From NCBI GenBank assembly GCA_026874595.1, contig CM049319.1, positions 65,771,417-65,835,416 on the forward strand: 64,000 bases of DNA, given 5' to 3'. The position numbers and the translations under genes were made by a program. This DNA comes from Sipunculus nudus. Taxonomy: Eukaryota; Annelida; Sipuncula; Golfingiida; Sipunculidae. Positions 23,156 through 34,240 of the stretch are shown piece after piece (within the stretch, counting starts at the first letter, position 1; every line of letters begins with the position of its first letter). Below the pieces are notes generated by a model that searched no databases, was not told where the DNA came from, and saw only the letters and a list, made by a program, of their open reading frames with translations.

Positions 23156-23223
23156 TCATCTTCCAAGTAGCGCCAGGGCAGTCAGACCAAGGACGAGGAG
23201 AGGAGATCCTAGGGTGATACCGA
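23156..23223 (-). CDS. Gene B exon 11 (last): hydrophobic C-terminus and stop
   Basis: Terminal exon: TTTCCAG acceptor, phase 1 entry, 22 codons including TGA at 23158-23156. After a Gly-rich junction with exon 10 it encodes a hydrophobic tail, ITLGSPLLVLGLTALALLG, ending in Arg and stop. A hydrophobic stretch at the extreme C-terminus after small residues, with no cytoplasmic tail, is the pattern of a GPI-anchor signal. A very short-tailed membrane helix is the alternative. No clear AATAAA was seen before the (AT)n tract at 23108-23138. Confidence 0.87.
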
Positions 23224-24909
23224 CTGGAAAAAAAATATAATTTATATAAATACAGTATTCAGAAATAAAATTGTGAAATCTTCATGTTATGTCGTAATTG
23301 TCAGATACAGAACGGTGGTAATTTCTTAAATTCATCCGGATTCAATATAAATCTTTTATTTCTTGACATAGCTTTCAATTAATTTACGAGCGACATGACA
23401 GTACTCCGTTCAATTATTGTCCATTTCATAAAATATAATTTCTATTATGAAGTCCTCTAAAAATAAACGAACAATGTGCGAAACGCAAGCATGAAACATT
23501 CTCGCAAGAGGCGCTGTTTACAAACAAGCTTAAATTGTTTTTATAAAACTTTGTGACAACAAAAAATACTGTTTACAAGAAAGCTTCAGATTTTTTTAAT
23601 AATTAATAATTAAAAAATTCGGTTACACCAAAATGGACTGCATAACCCTCTTTACCATACTACCTTTATACCTACGCTGAGGATGTATTTAGATTCCGGG
23701 CTAGGAATAATCCAGAATTCATAACCTGTCGTTAAGACATTAGAGCGAATCGCCGATGTTCGATCAAGACCGCAAAAATTAGACCTGAGACCCTCTGTTC
23801 CGTTATCCAACGCCTTAACTACAACACTAGACTATTTCCTACCCCTGTTATGTTATTAATTTGCGGAATTTCGAGATCTGTCTTTATCAGTTTTGTCGTA
23901 CAGTACGAACGTTGGTGGTCGGCACAATATGTCATTATGTGTAATTATACTCTTTTTTTATCCAGATAATGTTCAGAACTGTTCAGATAATGGAGGTTCA
24001 ATTACAGAATACTCCTTGTCTCTTAAGCTTTTCGATGCTGCATAAATGAACATTTTGTCCAACTGATCAAGCCCGAAATTAACACACACACGCCTTGTTT
24101 TGCCGACCGTTCAGATAAGCGAGTTACAAATATAAATATATGTGATCTTTGTCATTCTTACTGTTCAGATCATTAACTGACATTATATTCTAGCCAAACG
24201 TATTTTAGTCCTGTATGTCCCGTTAATCATAGTTTTATTATATATACACCTATTATTTGTCCTCCTAATTGTCAAATAACTGAGGTTAATGTTATATACA
24301 AATAGTTTGTTTTAGTTCAGATTATTGAGGTTCGATTATTTATACATATACTCTATTACTTAGAATTTCAATTGTTCAGAAAATGAGGTTCCGAATATAC
24401 ATTCTCTTTGTCCTCAAAACTGTCCAGATTATCGAGGTCTTCTATTTAAACATAATAGGGGTTAATGGGGGGGGGGTCTATTCTAAACACACATACGCTT
24501 TGTCCTCATGACTGTTCAAACTATTCTGAATAAATATACTTTTAACTGTTAAACAACCGAGGGTTAAATTTGTACGTATACACTTATTCTTTTTTTTGCT
24601 AACTGTTAAGAATCCGAGGTTCGATCATTAATTCATATATCTTTCTAGCTGTTCGGATAAATGAGGTTCATTTGTAATTTTCAAAATGTTCTGAGAATCG
24701 AGCTTGAATCATTTATACATAAATCCTTCCACCTGTTCGGATAAATAAGTGGGTAATTTTCTAACTGTTAGGACAACCGAGGTTCAGTCATTAATATATG
24801 TATCTTTCCAGCTGTTCGGATATATAAATTCAAGTTCATTTTTAACACGTTTGTCATTTGAATGTAACGGATAACTGAGGTCGTTTTAAACAGATAACGC
24901 AGTTCTTAC
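23224..24909 (-). other. Gene B intron 10 with very degenerate ~60-bp tandem repeats
   Basis: From about 23945 to 24880 a motif such as CTGTTCGGATAA followed by GAGGTTC and an ATTCATATAT-CTTT block recurs roughly every 50-70 bp with heavy divergence. It runs almost up to the exon 10 donor. A degraded tRNA-like block (A-box-like TAGTTAAGGCGTTGG on the minus strand, about 23795-23809) may be an old SINE. No coding sequence. Confidence 0.55.
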
Positions 24910-25091
24910 CTCCGCCCACTGGGCCGTCCTGCGGTAGGGGCACAGTGGCCACCAGCTCACAGTTGTTTCCTTGGTTACCCAGCTGCTGTTGGAGCAGGGG
25001 CTTCACCATCTTATGAACCAGGTAGGCCTTCAAGGAGCATTTAGTAGATTCAGCGTCGTCAGACACACACTTCAGAACATTCTGGGCATCA
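24910..25091 (-). CDS. Gene B exon 10: second half of six-cysteine repeat 4 and Gly-rich stem
   Basis: Internal exon of 182 nt, phase 2 in and 1 out, with a CTTTAG acceptor and a GTAAGA donor. It supplies cysteines 4 to 6 of repeat 4 (LKC, then TKC after nine residues, then NNCEL). A short non-cysteine stem follows (VPLPQDGPVGGG), which would position the cleavage and attachment site for a GPI anchor. The C4-C5 spacing here is nine rather than the seven seen in the other repeats. Confidence 0.9.
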
Positions 25092-25612
25092 CTAAAGGAA
25101 GAGAGAGGTCGAGGTTACATATGTATGTCGTAAAAACTGCAGCATTATCCACAGAAGGAAGACAACGTTGTATATAATAAGAGACCGATGGGTCATGACG
25201 CTCAGCTGATTGCTATGCGGACAATCTTATGATCTACTGTAAAATAAATTAGTGCATGACATATGAATCTAGATTTAAAGTAATGAGTTAAAGTGAAAAA
25301 TGGAAAACATTTGGACGCAATTCTTTTGAGACAGGGACATTCCTATCTAGTAACTTTTTCAATAAATGGGGGACATGCCATATAATTGTATGTTTTGAAA
25401 CCCACCACTGACAATATGATTTATATTGAGAAATGTGTGGAGGCATAGAATAAACCGGTGGAGGTGCAACGGCTAGTGTGTGTGTGTGTGTGTGAGGGTG
25501 TGTGTGTGTGTGTAAGTGAGTCAGTGAGGGGGTGGGTGGGGGGGGTTTGGTGTGGTGAGTATGTAAGACTTTGTGATCAAAACATGTTCTCTCTCTCACT
25601 GAAGTTGAAGCA

Positions 25613-26616
25613 CCAGAGGCGTTATAAAACATCATATCAATAATACATCCATGATCAGCTGGCTTATCTGCCATCAGAGACGTTATAAAACATCATATCA
25701 ATAATACATCCATGATCAGCTGGCTTATCTGCCATCAGAGGCGTTATAAAACATCATATCAATAATACATCCATGATCAGCTGGCTTATCTGCCATCAGA
25801 GACGTTATAAAACATCATATCAATAATACATCCATGATCAGCTGGCTTATCTGCCATCAGAGGCGTTATAAAACATCATATCAATAATACATCCATGATC
25901 AGCTGGCTTATCTGCCATCAGAGACGTTATAAAACATCATATCAATAATACATCCATGATCAGCTGGCTTATCTGCCATCAGAGACGTTATAAAACATCA
26001 TATCAATAATACATCCATGATCAGCTGGCTTACCTGCCATCAGAGGCGTTATAAAACATCATATCAATAATACATCCATGATCAGCTGGCTTATCTGCCA
26101 TCAGAGACGTTATAAAACATCATATCAATAATACATCCATGATCAGCTGGCTTATCTGCCATCAGAGGCGTTATAAAACATCATATCAATAATACATCCA
26201 TGATCAGCTGGCTTATCTGCCATCAGAGATGTTATAAAACATCATATCAATAATACATCCATGATCAGCTGTCTTATCTGCCATCAGAGACGTTATAAAA
26301 CATCATATCAATAATACATCCATGATCAGCTAGCTTATCTGCCATCAGAGACGTTATAAAACATCATATCAATAATACATCGATGATCAGCTGGCTTATC
26401 TGCCATCAGAGACGTTATAAAACATCATATCGATAATACATCCATGATCAGCTGTCTTTTCTGCCAACAGAGACGTTATAAAACATCATATCAATAATAC
26501 ATCCATGATCAGCTGGCTTATCTGCCATCAGAGACGTTATAAAACATCATATCAATAATACATCGATGATCAGCTGTCTTATCTGCAACCAGAGACGTTA
26601 TAAGACATCATATCAA
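25613..26616. repeat. 61-bp satellite array, left block
   Basis: About 16 copies of a 61-bp unit (core CGTTATAAAACATCATATCA, then ATAATACATCCATGATCAGC and TGGCTTATCTGCCATCAGAGA). Copies are 95 percent or more alike by eye, so the array is young. It is interrupted at 26617 by a modular element and resumes in register at 28784. Confidence 0.97.
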
Positions 26617-28783
26617 CTAGACATTTCTTGGCACCGCAGGTGCCAGAGTATCCCGAGACATAGTACGGCCCCACCCCCTTTAAGAATAGGCCCGCATTTT
26701 TAGCAGCATATACTGACACCTGGCAAGCAATTATTGTTTCTTCCATCTATCAATCCACAATATTTTTGAAGATGTTGGTCCTGTGACCTTGACCTGTGAC
26801 CTCATGACCCCAAAATCAATTCGGGTCTCTTTCAATGGGACATATATAAGTCAAGTTTGAAATCTATACATCAATAAAAGCAGGAATTATCATCCAGAAA
26901 CTAATTTTTTGACAGATGGCTCCTGTGGCCTTGACCTTTGACCTTGTGACCCCAAAATTAATATTGATCATCCACTTTAATATATAAATCAATAGAGGTC
27001 TAGATTTATTGATGGGCCATATATAAGTCAGGTTTGAAATCCAAACATTAATCCAGGCTTGAATTATCATCTCGGGAACTAATTTTTGGACAGATGGCTC
27101 CTGTGACCTTCACCTTTGACCTTGTGACCTCACAATTGACAGGCGTCTTCCTCTATTGGCAGGGGAACTTTATGTGCAAGATGTAATGTCTGAGATGAAA
27201 TGTTTGGCTGAAAATGCATCCACAATTCTAAAGATGTGTCCTGTGACCTTGACCTTTGACCTCATGACTTCAAAATCAATTTTGGTCTTGCTTTTCCAAT
27301 GGGACATATACAAGTCAAGTTTGAAATCTATACATCAATAAAAGCAGGAATTATCATCCAGAAACTAATTTTTGGACAGATGGCTCCTGTGACCTTCATC
27401 TTTGACCTTGTGACCTCAAAATTGATAAGGGTCTTCCACTCTTGGCAGGTGAACTATATGTGCAAGATGTAATGTCTGAGATGAAATGTTTGGCTGAAAA
27501 TGCATCCACAATCTTTTTAAAGATGTGTCCTGTGACCTTGACCTTTGACCTCATCACCCCAAAAACAATTCGGGTCTTGCTTTTCCAATGGGACATATAC
27601 AAGTCAAGTTTGAAATCCATACATCAATAAAAGCAGGAATTATCATCCAGAAACTAATTTTTGGACAGATGGTTCCTGTGACCTTCACCTTTGACCATGT
27701 GACCTCAAAATTGATAAGGGTCTTCCTCCATTGGCAGATGAACTATATGTGCAAGATGAAAGGTCTGAGATGAAATGTTTGGCTGAAAATGCATCCACAA
27801 TCTTTTTAAAGATGTGTCCTGTGACCTTGACCTTTGACCTCATGACCCCAAAATCAATTGGAGTCTTGCTTTTACAATGGGACATATATAAGTCAAGTTT
27901 GAAATCAATACATCAATAAAAGCAGGAAATATCATCCAGAAACTAATTTTTTGACAGATAGCTCCTGTGGCCATGACCTTTGACCTTGTGACCCCAAAAT
28001 TGATATGGATCATCCACTATTGCCAAGTAAGCTATATTTTCAAGATGGAGACCTGGGATGAAAGTTTAGCTTAAAATGCATCCACAGTATCTTTTAAGAT
28101 GCGAGTCCAGTGACCTTGACCTTTCACCTAATGACCCTAGAACCTATAGGGTTCTTACTTTAGTGGTGGGCCATACATAAGTCACGTTTGAAATCCATAT
28201 GGCTATCAACACTGGAGATATCACAAGACGTGTGTGATTTTCACCAAATATGGACACATTAAAGGTCAAGGCCACTCTCATGGTAAAGGCCATGACCCAA
28301 ATGTAAATAGACCTCATCCCATAACCCATCTCTCAACATGTGCATAATATGAAAGAAATCTGTCCATTAGTTTTTGACTTATAATGCTTACAGTATGTAA
28401 GTGGCAATTATGGGGGTATTAAAAGGCGTAAAAAAAGAAAAGGATAATAGGTGGCGCCACCAGTTTCCGGTACATCACAAGGCTATCCAAGATCTTCGGT
28501 CACCTTGATTTTTGGACCAGTCCATGCAAGCTTATTTGAGATATTAAAGAATTTGTGTTATTTTCAGCAAAAATGGACCTATTCAAGACTCTCCTAGCAT
28601 AGGTCATGACCCCATTTGAAATAGGCTTCGTCCCCTTACCTATATCTATACAAATGTAAAGTTTGAAAAAGATCAGTGAAATATTTTTTGAGTTATCCCG
28701 CTCACAAGGTTTTTCTGCGGCAGCGGCGGCGGCGGCGGCGGGACCGTCATGAAACCATAGTATCCCGACTTTGTCTGGGGATA
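26617..28783. mobile_element. Modular hairpin-ended repeat element, copy 1
   Basis: This insertion splits the 61-bp satellite. It begins CTAGACATTTCTTGGCACCG (with a GGCACCGCAGGTGCC palindrome). It continues with several ~144-bp half units carrying TGACCTTTGACCT motifs, one GGTGGCGCCACC module and a (CGG)n tract, and ends in a hairpin GTATCCC-...-GGGATA. CAA flanks both sides. No protein is encoded; the many 60-70-codon frames are artefacts of the repeat period. The same element recurs at 54122-57306. Confidence 0.85.
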
Positions 28784-29061
28784 CAATAATACATCCATGA
28801 TCAGCTGTCTTATCTGCCATCAGAAACGTTATAAAACATCTTAGCAATAATACATCCATGATCAGCTGTCTTATCTGCCAACAGAGACGCTATAAAACAT
28901 CATATCAATAATACATCCATGATCAGCTGTCTTATCTGCCATCAGAGACGTTATAAAACATCATATCAATAATACATCCACGATCAGTAGTCTTATCTGC
29001 CATCAGAGACGTTATAAAACATCATATCAATAATACATCCATGATCAGTTGTCTTATCTGC
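28784..29061. repeat. 61-bp satellite array, right block
   Basis: About 4.5 further copies of the 61-bp unit, continuing exactly where the left block was interrupted. They end at TCTGCCA, where a TGGCGCTACC module-like sequence follows. These copies mostly carry AGCTGTCTTATC where most left-block copies have AGCTGGCTTATC. Confidence 0.93.
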
Positions 29062-30409
29062 CAAGATGGCGCTACCAGTCTTTAGTAAGAGAACAAGGTT
29101 CCGAGAACCTATGGGCGTGTTCAAGGTGTGACAACAAGATACAACAAGTGACCCATAGGACATAACGCTCAGCTGCCAAGATTCACAACTTCCAATCAAA
29201 TTTTTGAAGAACCATTTTGCCAATTTGTTGAAATTTTAACGACAGCAGAAATTTATATCACCTATGTCTGATTAAAACACAGTGAATTGATGGTCTGAGG
29301 AAAAATGTATGGAACTATTCACATATGTTGCTTGATACCTGTCAGTCTCAAAAGGAACACCACAAAGGGCAAATATAAGATCAAAATATTTAGCAATTAT
29401 CAAGGAAATCCTTGCAAGAATTATTGATAAACGGGTGCTTCTGTATGAATTTTTATTCAATACTAGCCAACTGTACTGCACTTTTATAAATGATGGTAAT
29501 ATTTATAAAGAAATATACGTCCGACCACGTTTACTTTAATAGTTCTTGAGATAATATGATCAAAGAGAATTTAAAGATGGTTGCCTGGTGGCCATATTGG
29601 ACTTCTGACAGGTCTGAAATCAGACAACAAACATTCTCTAAATCTGACCAAACATTGAAGAAAATCACTGAAACTGCACTGAAAAAAGGATTTCAAAGGT
29701 GGCTAACTGGCAGACATAATGGATTTCTGACAAGTCTGACATATGATATCACACATCCTCAAAAGAGACCAATCTTGGGGCGATTTCTCCAAAGGATGTT
29801 ACATTAATGAATGTGAAAAACAATTCAAAAGGCCTGTTAAGGCCCTCATATCGTATTTATGGATATGCAAATGTAAAAAGTGTTAGTCCAATATTTTATA
29901 TTATCACTCTATATTATCACTTTTCAATGGGGTCAGCAGGGTAGGAAAACTGCAAAACCTGAAAGAAAAGAAATGCAGAAAGCATGACTAAGAGTCTTGT
30001 ACTAAAAAAATTCCATCCTAATTCCAGGTACACATCCACATATTATGAGAACAAACACTTGCTTTTATATCTGGTGATTTATATAAAAATATTCAGATAT
30101 CTAGGAAACTAAGTTTATTGCTATGATTCCATGAAATAAACTGCAATATCTCCCATCATCTTATAAATCAGTAGCTAAACCTTAATACTATACTCTCATA
30201 GTTTTCATGCCTGGCTGAAGCATTCCGGCAACAGTGTTTTTATTATGCAGTAACGAGGTACTTTTCATTCAGCCTTATCATTTAATAGGCTGATACAAAA
30301 GGGAGTCAAATGCCACCAGTGACACTCACAATTTAAGCCACACAGTGAGATGGACCAGTTGGAGTGCAATCGTTTTATATAAGAAAAATACAAAATTAGT
30401 TATTGTGAA

Positions 30410-31450
30410 CATACCTGACCTATGACCTTGGCCTTCGCTCACATATCATATTCTTTCTAAATGATGGGTAACTACTAACCACTTAAATCGGTTGTTATCA
30501 CTTGACAACCAATTAGTGAATAACTTTGACCTGCAACCTTTAACCTCTTGACAAGCTGACAACAAAATCAATAAGTTATTTCTTCAAGCAAAAATACCTT
30601 TTATGAAGTTTGAATCAAATTTAGCGATGCATAGATGTGGCATATGTGAAAGACTGAAGGTTTGGGTTGAACAGTTTAACTTGAAATATGTTCACTAGCA
30701 TTTAGAACAATTAATATTGTGAACTTTGACCTTTGAACTCAACATCCATAGGCTTCTTTCCCTTTTGGTAGGTAAGTCATATATGACAGATGGATGTTAA
30801 AGATTAAAAAGTGTGCCTGAAAATGACTCCACGCAAGAAGTGGGTCTGTGAACTTAACCTTTGACCTTAAAATCAACAGGTCATTTCCCCTGTTTGCAGA
30901 GAAGCGATATCAGTGCTTGAAGGTTTGAAATATGTCCACGACCAGTTAATAAAAATGGATCTTGTGACCCCCACCTTTGACCCTGTGACCTCAAAATCTA
31001 TAGGATTCTTCTCCCACTTTATAGGAGAGCTATATGTGAAAGATCAAAGATTTGGGATGAAAGGTTTGGCTTAAAATGCTTCCAAAGGCTTTTCAAAGAA
31101 ATGGCTCCTGTGAACTTGACCTTTGACCTTGTAACCTCAAAATAATTATGGTTCTTTCCCTGTTTGTAGGTGAGCTGTATGTGAAAAATGGAAAGATTGG
31201 GATGAAACTTTTGGCTAAAAGAATTATTTCTTGGGGTGCAAACACACCCTGTAACTTCGAGAATATAGGTCACAGTGACCTAATTTCAGGTTTGCAAGGA
31301 GATCTTTTTAGTACCTCTAAGTCTGCATAGGGTTCATGACCCTTACGATGTGTGCCCTGCTAACGGACGGCCGGCCAGACGGAAGGACGACGCACAAAGA
31401 CCCATCGCTATAGCCTAGCATGATTGAAGGTCAGATGAGCTAAAAATAAT
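30410..31450. repeat. Older relative of the modular element
   Basis: Diverged units with TGACCTTTGACC/TTTGACCTTGT motifs are spaced along this stretch. It includes a perfect inverted AGGTCA-CAG-TGACCT site at 31268-31282 and ends with a GGACGG-rich segment and CCATCGCTATAGC...GATGAGCTAAAAA. The same tail occurs at 33030-33108. Confidence 0.65.
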
Positions 31451-31621
31451 GTGACAGGAAGCGAGTGTTACCGGCCTGTACCGTAGTCCAAATCCTTAAT
31501 GGATCTCTGCGGATTTACATATTAGTTAAAGAATTAGATCAGAGGGCATAAAAATGGAAGCGGTTACCTCCACCAAAAAAAAAAAGATCTTTAAAAAAAG
31601 AAAAAGAAGAGATTTCACCAT

Positions 31622-31697
31622 GATTATCACCGGCGAGATTCGAACCGGGGACCTTGGGCTTCGAAGTACAATGCCTTTTAAATGACATCATGCAGTC
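31622..31697 (-). repeat. tRNA-derived SINE fragment
   Basis: The minus strand carries GGTTCGAATCT, a good polymerase III B box. It is preceded by AAAAGGCATTGTACTTCGAAGC, which resembles the D-arm to anticodon region of many tRNA-derived invertebrate SINEs. The A box is degraded. It lies about 60 bp downstream of the gene B exon 9 donor, inside intron 9. It is too decayed and short for a functional tRNA. Confidence 0.6.
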
Positions 31698-31760
31698 CCC
31701 CCCCCCCCCTCCCCCCCGTTATTTCATACCTGATTTTTACATATCATAAAGAGTACTTGC

Positions 31761-31830
31761 CTGCAGGTCGATAGTGAGCCTGTCATACATTGAGAGTTGA
31801 TCATTTGTTCAGGAGGAAGTTTCTGACAAT
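31761..31830 (-). CDS. Gene B exon 9: first half of six-cysteine repeat 4
   Basis: Internal exon of 70 nt, phase 1 in and 2 out. Acceptor TTTTCAG; the donor is CAG|GCAAGT, a GC-AG intron with otherwise perfect consensus. It encodes cysteines 1 to 3 of repeat 4 (DCQKLP, C2 after twelve residues in SQC, then STC). Both flanking joins keep frame, which supports the GC donor. Confidence 0.86.
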
Positions 31831-32445
31831 CTGAAAATTAAAGAAATCTTTAAAATGGTAGGCAAGGCTCAGCTTAAAATACGATTATGATTATGCTGAT
31901 TACGCTACATATCGAGGACTGTTCATCTATTTCATGATAAATATAGGGAGTGAGACTAATTTTCGCGGAATTCGATCTCGATCTCAGAGATCGTGCTCTC
32001 GGCCTCGGTCTCGAAGCACAAATGGATTTGGTGTCTTTCCTGTCTTCGAATTAGAAAGAGAAGTTCTGGTTTTTTAATGTATACACTGTGCATGATTGAT
32101 TTTTCTCTGCTTGTACAGTCTCCTTCTTAAGACACCGCTTGGTCTGGCAGTAACATAACATTAACTGATTTTCAAGTTATGAAAATATGTTCTCTGGAGT
32201 AATTAAGAGTTGAGTTTATCTGGTCCCGTTTCCTTCTTATATTAATAGGCCTTAGCCTGGTCTGGGATTACATGGTCCAGTGAAAGAAAAACGGGTATCT
32301 ACGGTAACACGTACCCTGCTACAAAATCAGCGCCACCTGTAAATACAAATAAAGGATGAGTATAAATTAACGAACATTTAAAAAAGTTAAAATCAGTTTG
32401 AGTGTGGTTATCCCTTAAAAAATATTGGAATATTTTGCAGCTTAC

Positions 32446-32580
32446 CTGGATCACACTGGAATCTCATCATCCTATTCCAAGACTCTGGGACGACTGCTCC
32501 ATCTGAGGTCATCAGGTTCATTGCCTTGAACATGAGTTGCATAAGGCCGGCACCGGGATTTTGGCCTTCGCCAGATGGCG
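32446..32580 (-). CDS. Gene B exon 8: spacer and last cysteine of repeat 3
   Basis: Internal exon of 135 nt, phase 1 in and 1 out, TTTTAG acceptor and GTAAGC donor. It is the only symmetric exon in the gene. It encodes a Gly/Pro-rich spacer (SGEGQNPGAG), then a helical Met-rich stretch (LMQLMFKAMNLMT), and ends with FQCDP, the sixth cysteine of repeat 3. Repeat 3 is therefore split by one more intron than the others. Confidence 0.88.
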
Positions 32581-32755
32581 CTAAAACGTTTTTTAAACCT
32601 GTAAATAGAATTGTCGATACAGATATTACAATGATGATAATGATAACAATTATAATAATAAAGAAGAAGAAGAGGAAAAGGGACCTCTGGGTCACTGCGA
32701 ATTTTGCCCTGTTAACAGACGACCGCATCTTTAAAGGTAAAAAAAATTAGAGAAA

Positions 32756-34240
32756 ACAAAAAAATACAGGTGGCTCCACCAGTCTGCAGGAACTGATAAC
32801 ATACTCCATGATCAATATGCATGCGAAGAATCATGGTGAACAATTTATTAGTTGTTCAGATATTGGAACTTTTGCATGAAATTTATAATTATTCTGGGGT
32901 TTTACTTCTGAGCCCAACAGCTCATGGTATATGGGTAACAGAGACCCAAATTCACGTTTCCTAGAATTTTTTTCATGGACCTCCCTGGATGTCAAGGGAG
33001 AAGATTCCAGGTCCAGCGGATACGATTTGTGTTCAGATGGCCGGACGGACGACGGCCAAAGAGTAATCGCTATAGCTCAGATGACTTACAGTCAGCTGAA
33101 CTAAAAATGTATAAAAAAAAGAATAAAATAAAGGTGGCGCTACCACTCTCCAGGAACTGAAGAAACCAATCATAATCAATAAACTCACTGGGATTAAGGA
33201 CTATGGATGAAACTACATCTGAGAAACTGACATAACTGCTGTCATTTGATGGTCTCAAAAACAGAAAAAATTAAAAACTAGAATACGGGTAGTCGACAAG
33301 CGACTACGTGTATCCGCAAAAATCAGAGTAGGACGGGTGAAGTGAGGCATGGATTGAGTGGCAAGGGAAATAGAGTTACATGTGTTACATATTAGAATGG
33401 ATCTCAGCCACATAAACATGATTGTAGGTGGCACCACCTGTTATTTGAACGAGAAACTATCCAAGATGTATACACATGCATAATTTCAGGTGGAAAAGTC
33501 AAACCACTGCACAGATATGAGTGATTATATCCCAAAGCAGACAAATAGATGGACGCTGTGCAAAAATTGCTGCAGGTGGCGCCACCATTTTTGTGTATGT
33601 TATAAAGCTATCCAAGGGCTACATTTGTGTAATTTTTTTTCCTGATTGGTCAAACGAGTCCGTAGATATAAGCATGGATGTCTACAGCATGAACGTGAAT
33701 GTAGGTGGCGCCACCTATCATAAAATCAAGAAAGCTATGCGGGATGTATATGCATGCCGAATTTCAGGTAATTTGGTCAAACCACTGCAGAGATATGAGT
33801 GATTTTAACCCAAGGCAGATGAACAGATTGACACGGTGCAAACATGGTTGCAGGTGGCGCCACCTTTTTAGTGTATGTAGCCATCCAAGTGCTACATTTG
33901 TGTAAAAAAAATTCCTGATCGGTCAAACGGTTCCCGAAATATGTGGGTTTATGTGTGGAAACAGACGCTCAAACGGACGCTGGGCAGAGAGGAAAGGTCA
34001 GAGGTCAAGGCCACTTGGTTAGGCGCCAGTTCACATGTGACCCGATAATTTGTGTAAGTTTCGGAAAATCCGTCCAGTAGTCTCAGAGGAGTTCTCCGGA
34101 AACCAACGCGGCGGCGGCGGCGGCGACGGCGGAACCCAGTCAAAAACATAGTATCCGCAAAACTTCGTTTTGGCGGATACAATTACGGGTGGCGCCACCC
34201 GTTTTCCGGAACTTATAAAACTGTTCATAATCAATATTCA
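32756..34240. repeat. Cluster of GGTGGCGCCACC modules, with a hairpin-ended element
   Basis: The palindrome GGTGGCGCCACC, or a 1-2 base variant, recurs at about 32766, 33130, 33428, 33577, 33704, 33852 and 34191, each heading a ~130-150-bp module with a shared CTATCCAAG block. From about 33278 the modules form an element beginning CTAGAATACGGGTAGTCGAC and ending with (CGG)n and the hairpin GTATCCGCAAAAC-TTCG-TTTTGGCGGATAC (34151-34180). No protein coding. Confidence 0.75.

Larger units (their letters stand above)
25092..31760 (-). other. Gene B intron 9 (6.7 kb), repeat-filled
   Basis: This intron has a GC donor (at 31760-31759) and a TTTAG acceptor before 25091. It holds a (GT)n tract (25477-25513), the 61-bp satellite, modular element copy 1, an older relative of that element (about 30410-31450) and a SINE-like fragment next to the donor (31622-31697). 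The stretch 29062-30400 shows nothing I can name. Confidence 0.75.

Noticed and set aside
25613-29061. CRISPR-like array of 61-bp repeats
   Set aside because: Units are directly abutting with no unique spacers, and the context is a eukaryotic intron. It is satellite DNA.
31622-31697. Functional tRNA gene
   Set aside because: Only the B-box half is well preserved; the A box and acceptor stem do not form, so a SINE remnant is more likely.
32317-32338. 22-nt candidate micro-exon of gene B (acceptor CAG, donor GTACGT)
   Set aside because: Exon 8 to exon 9 joins in frame without it, and including it introduces a frameshift and stop. The string is part of a GGTGGCGC repeat module.
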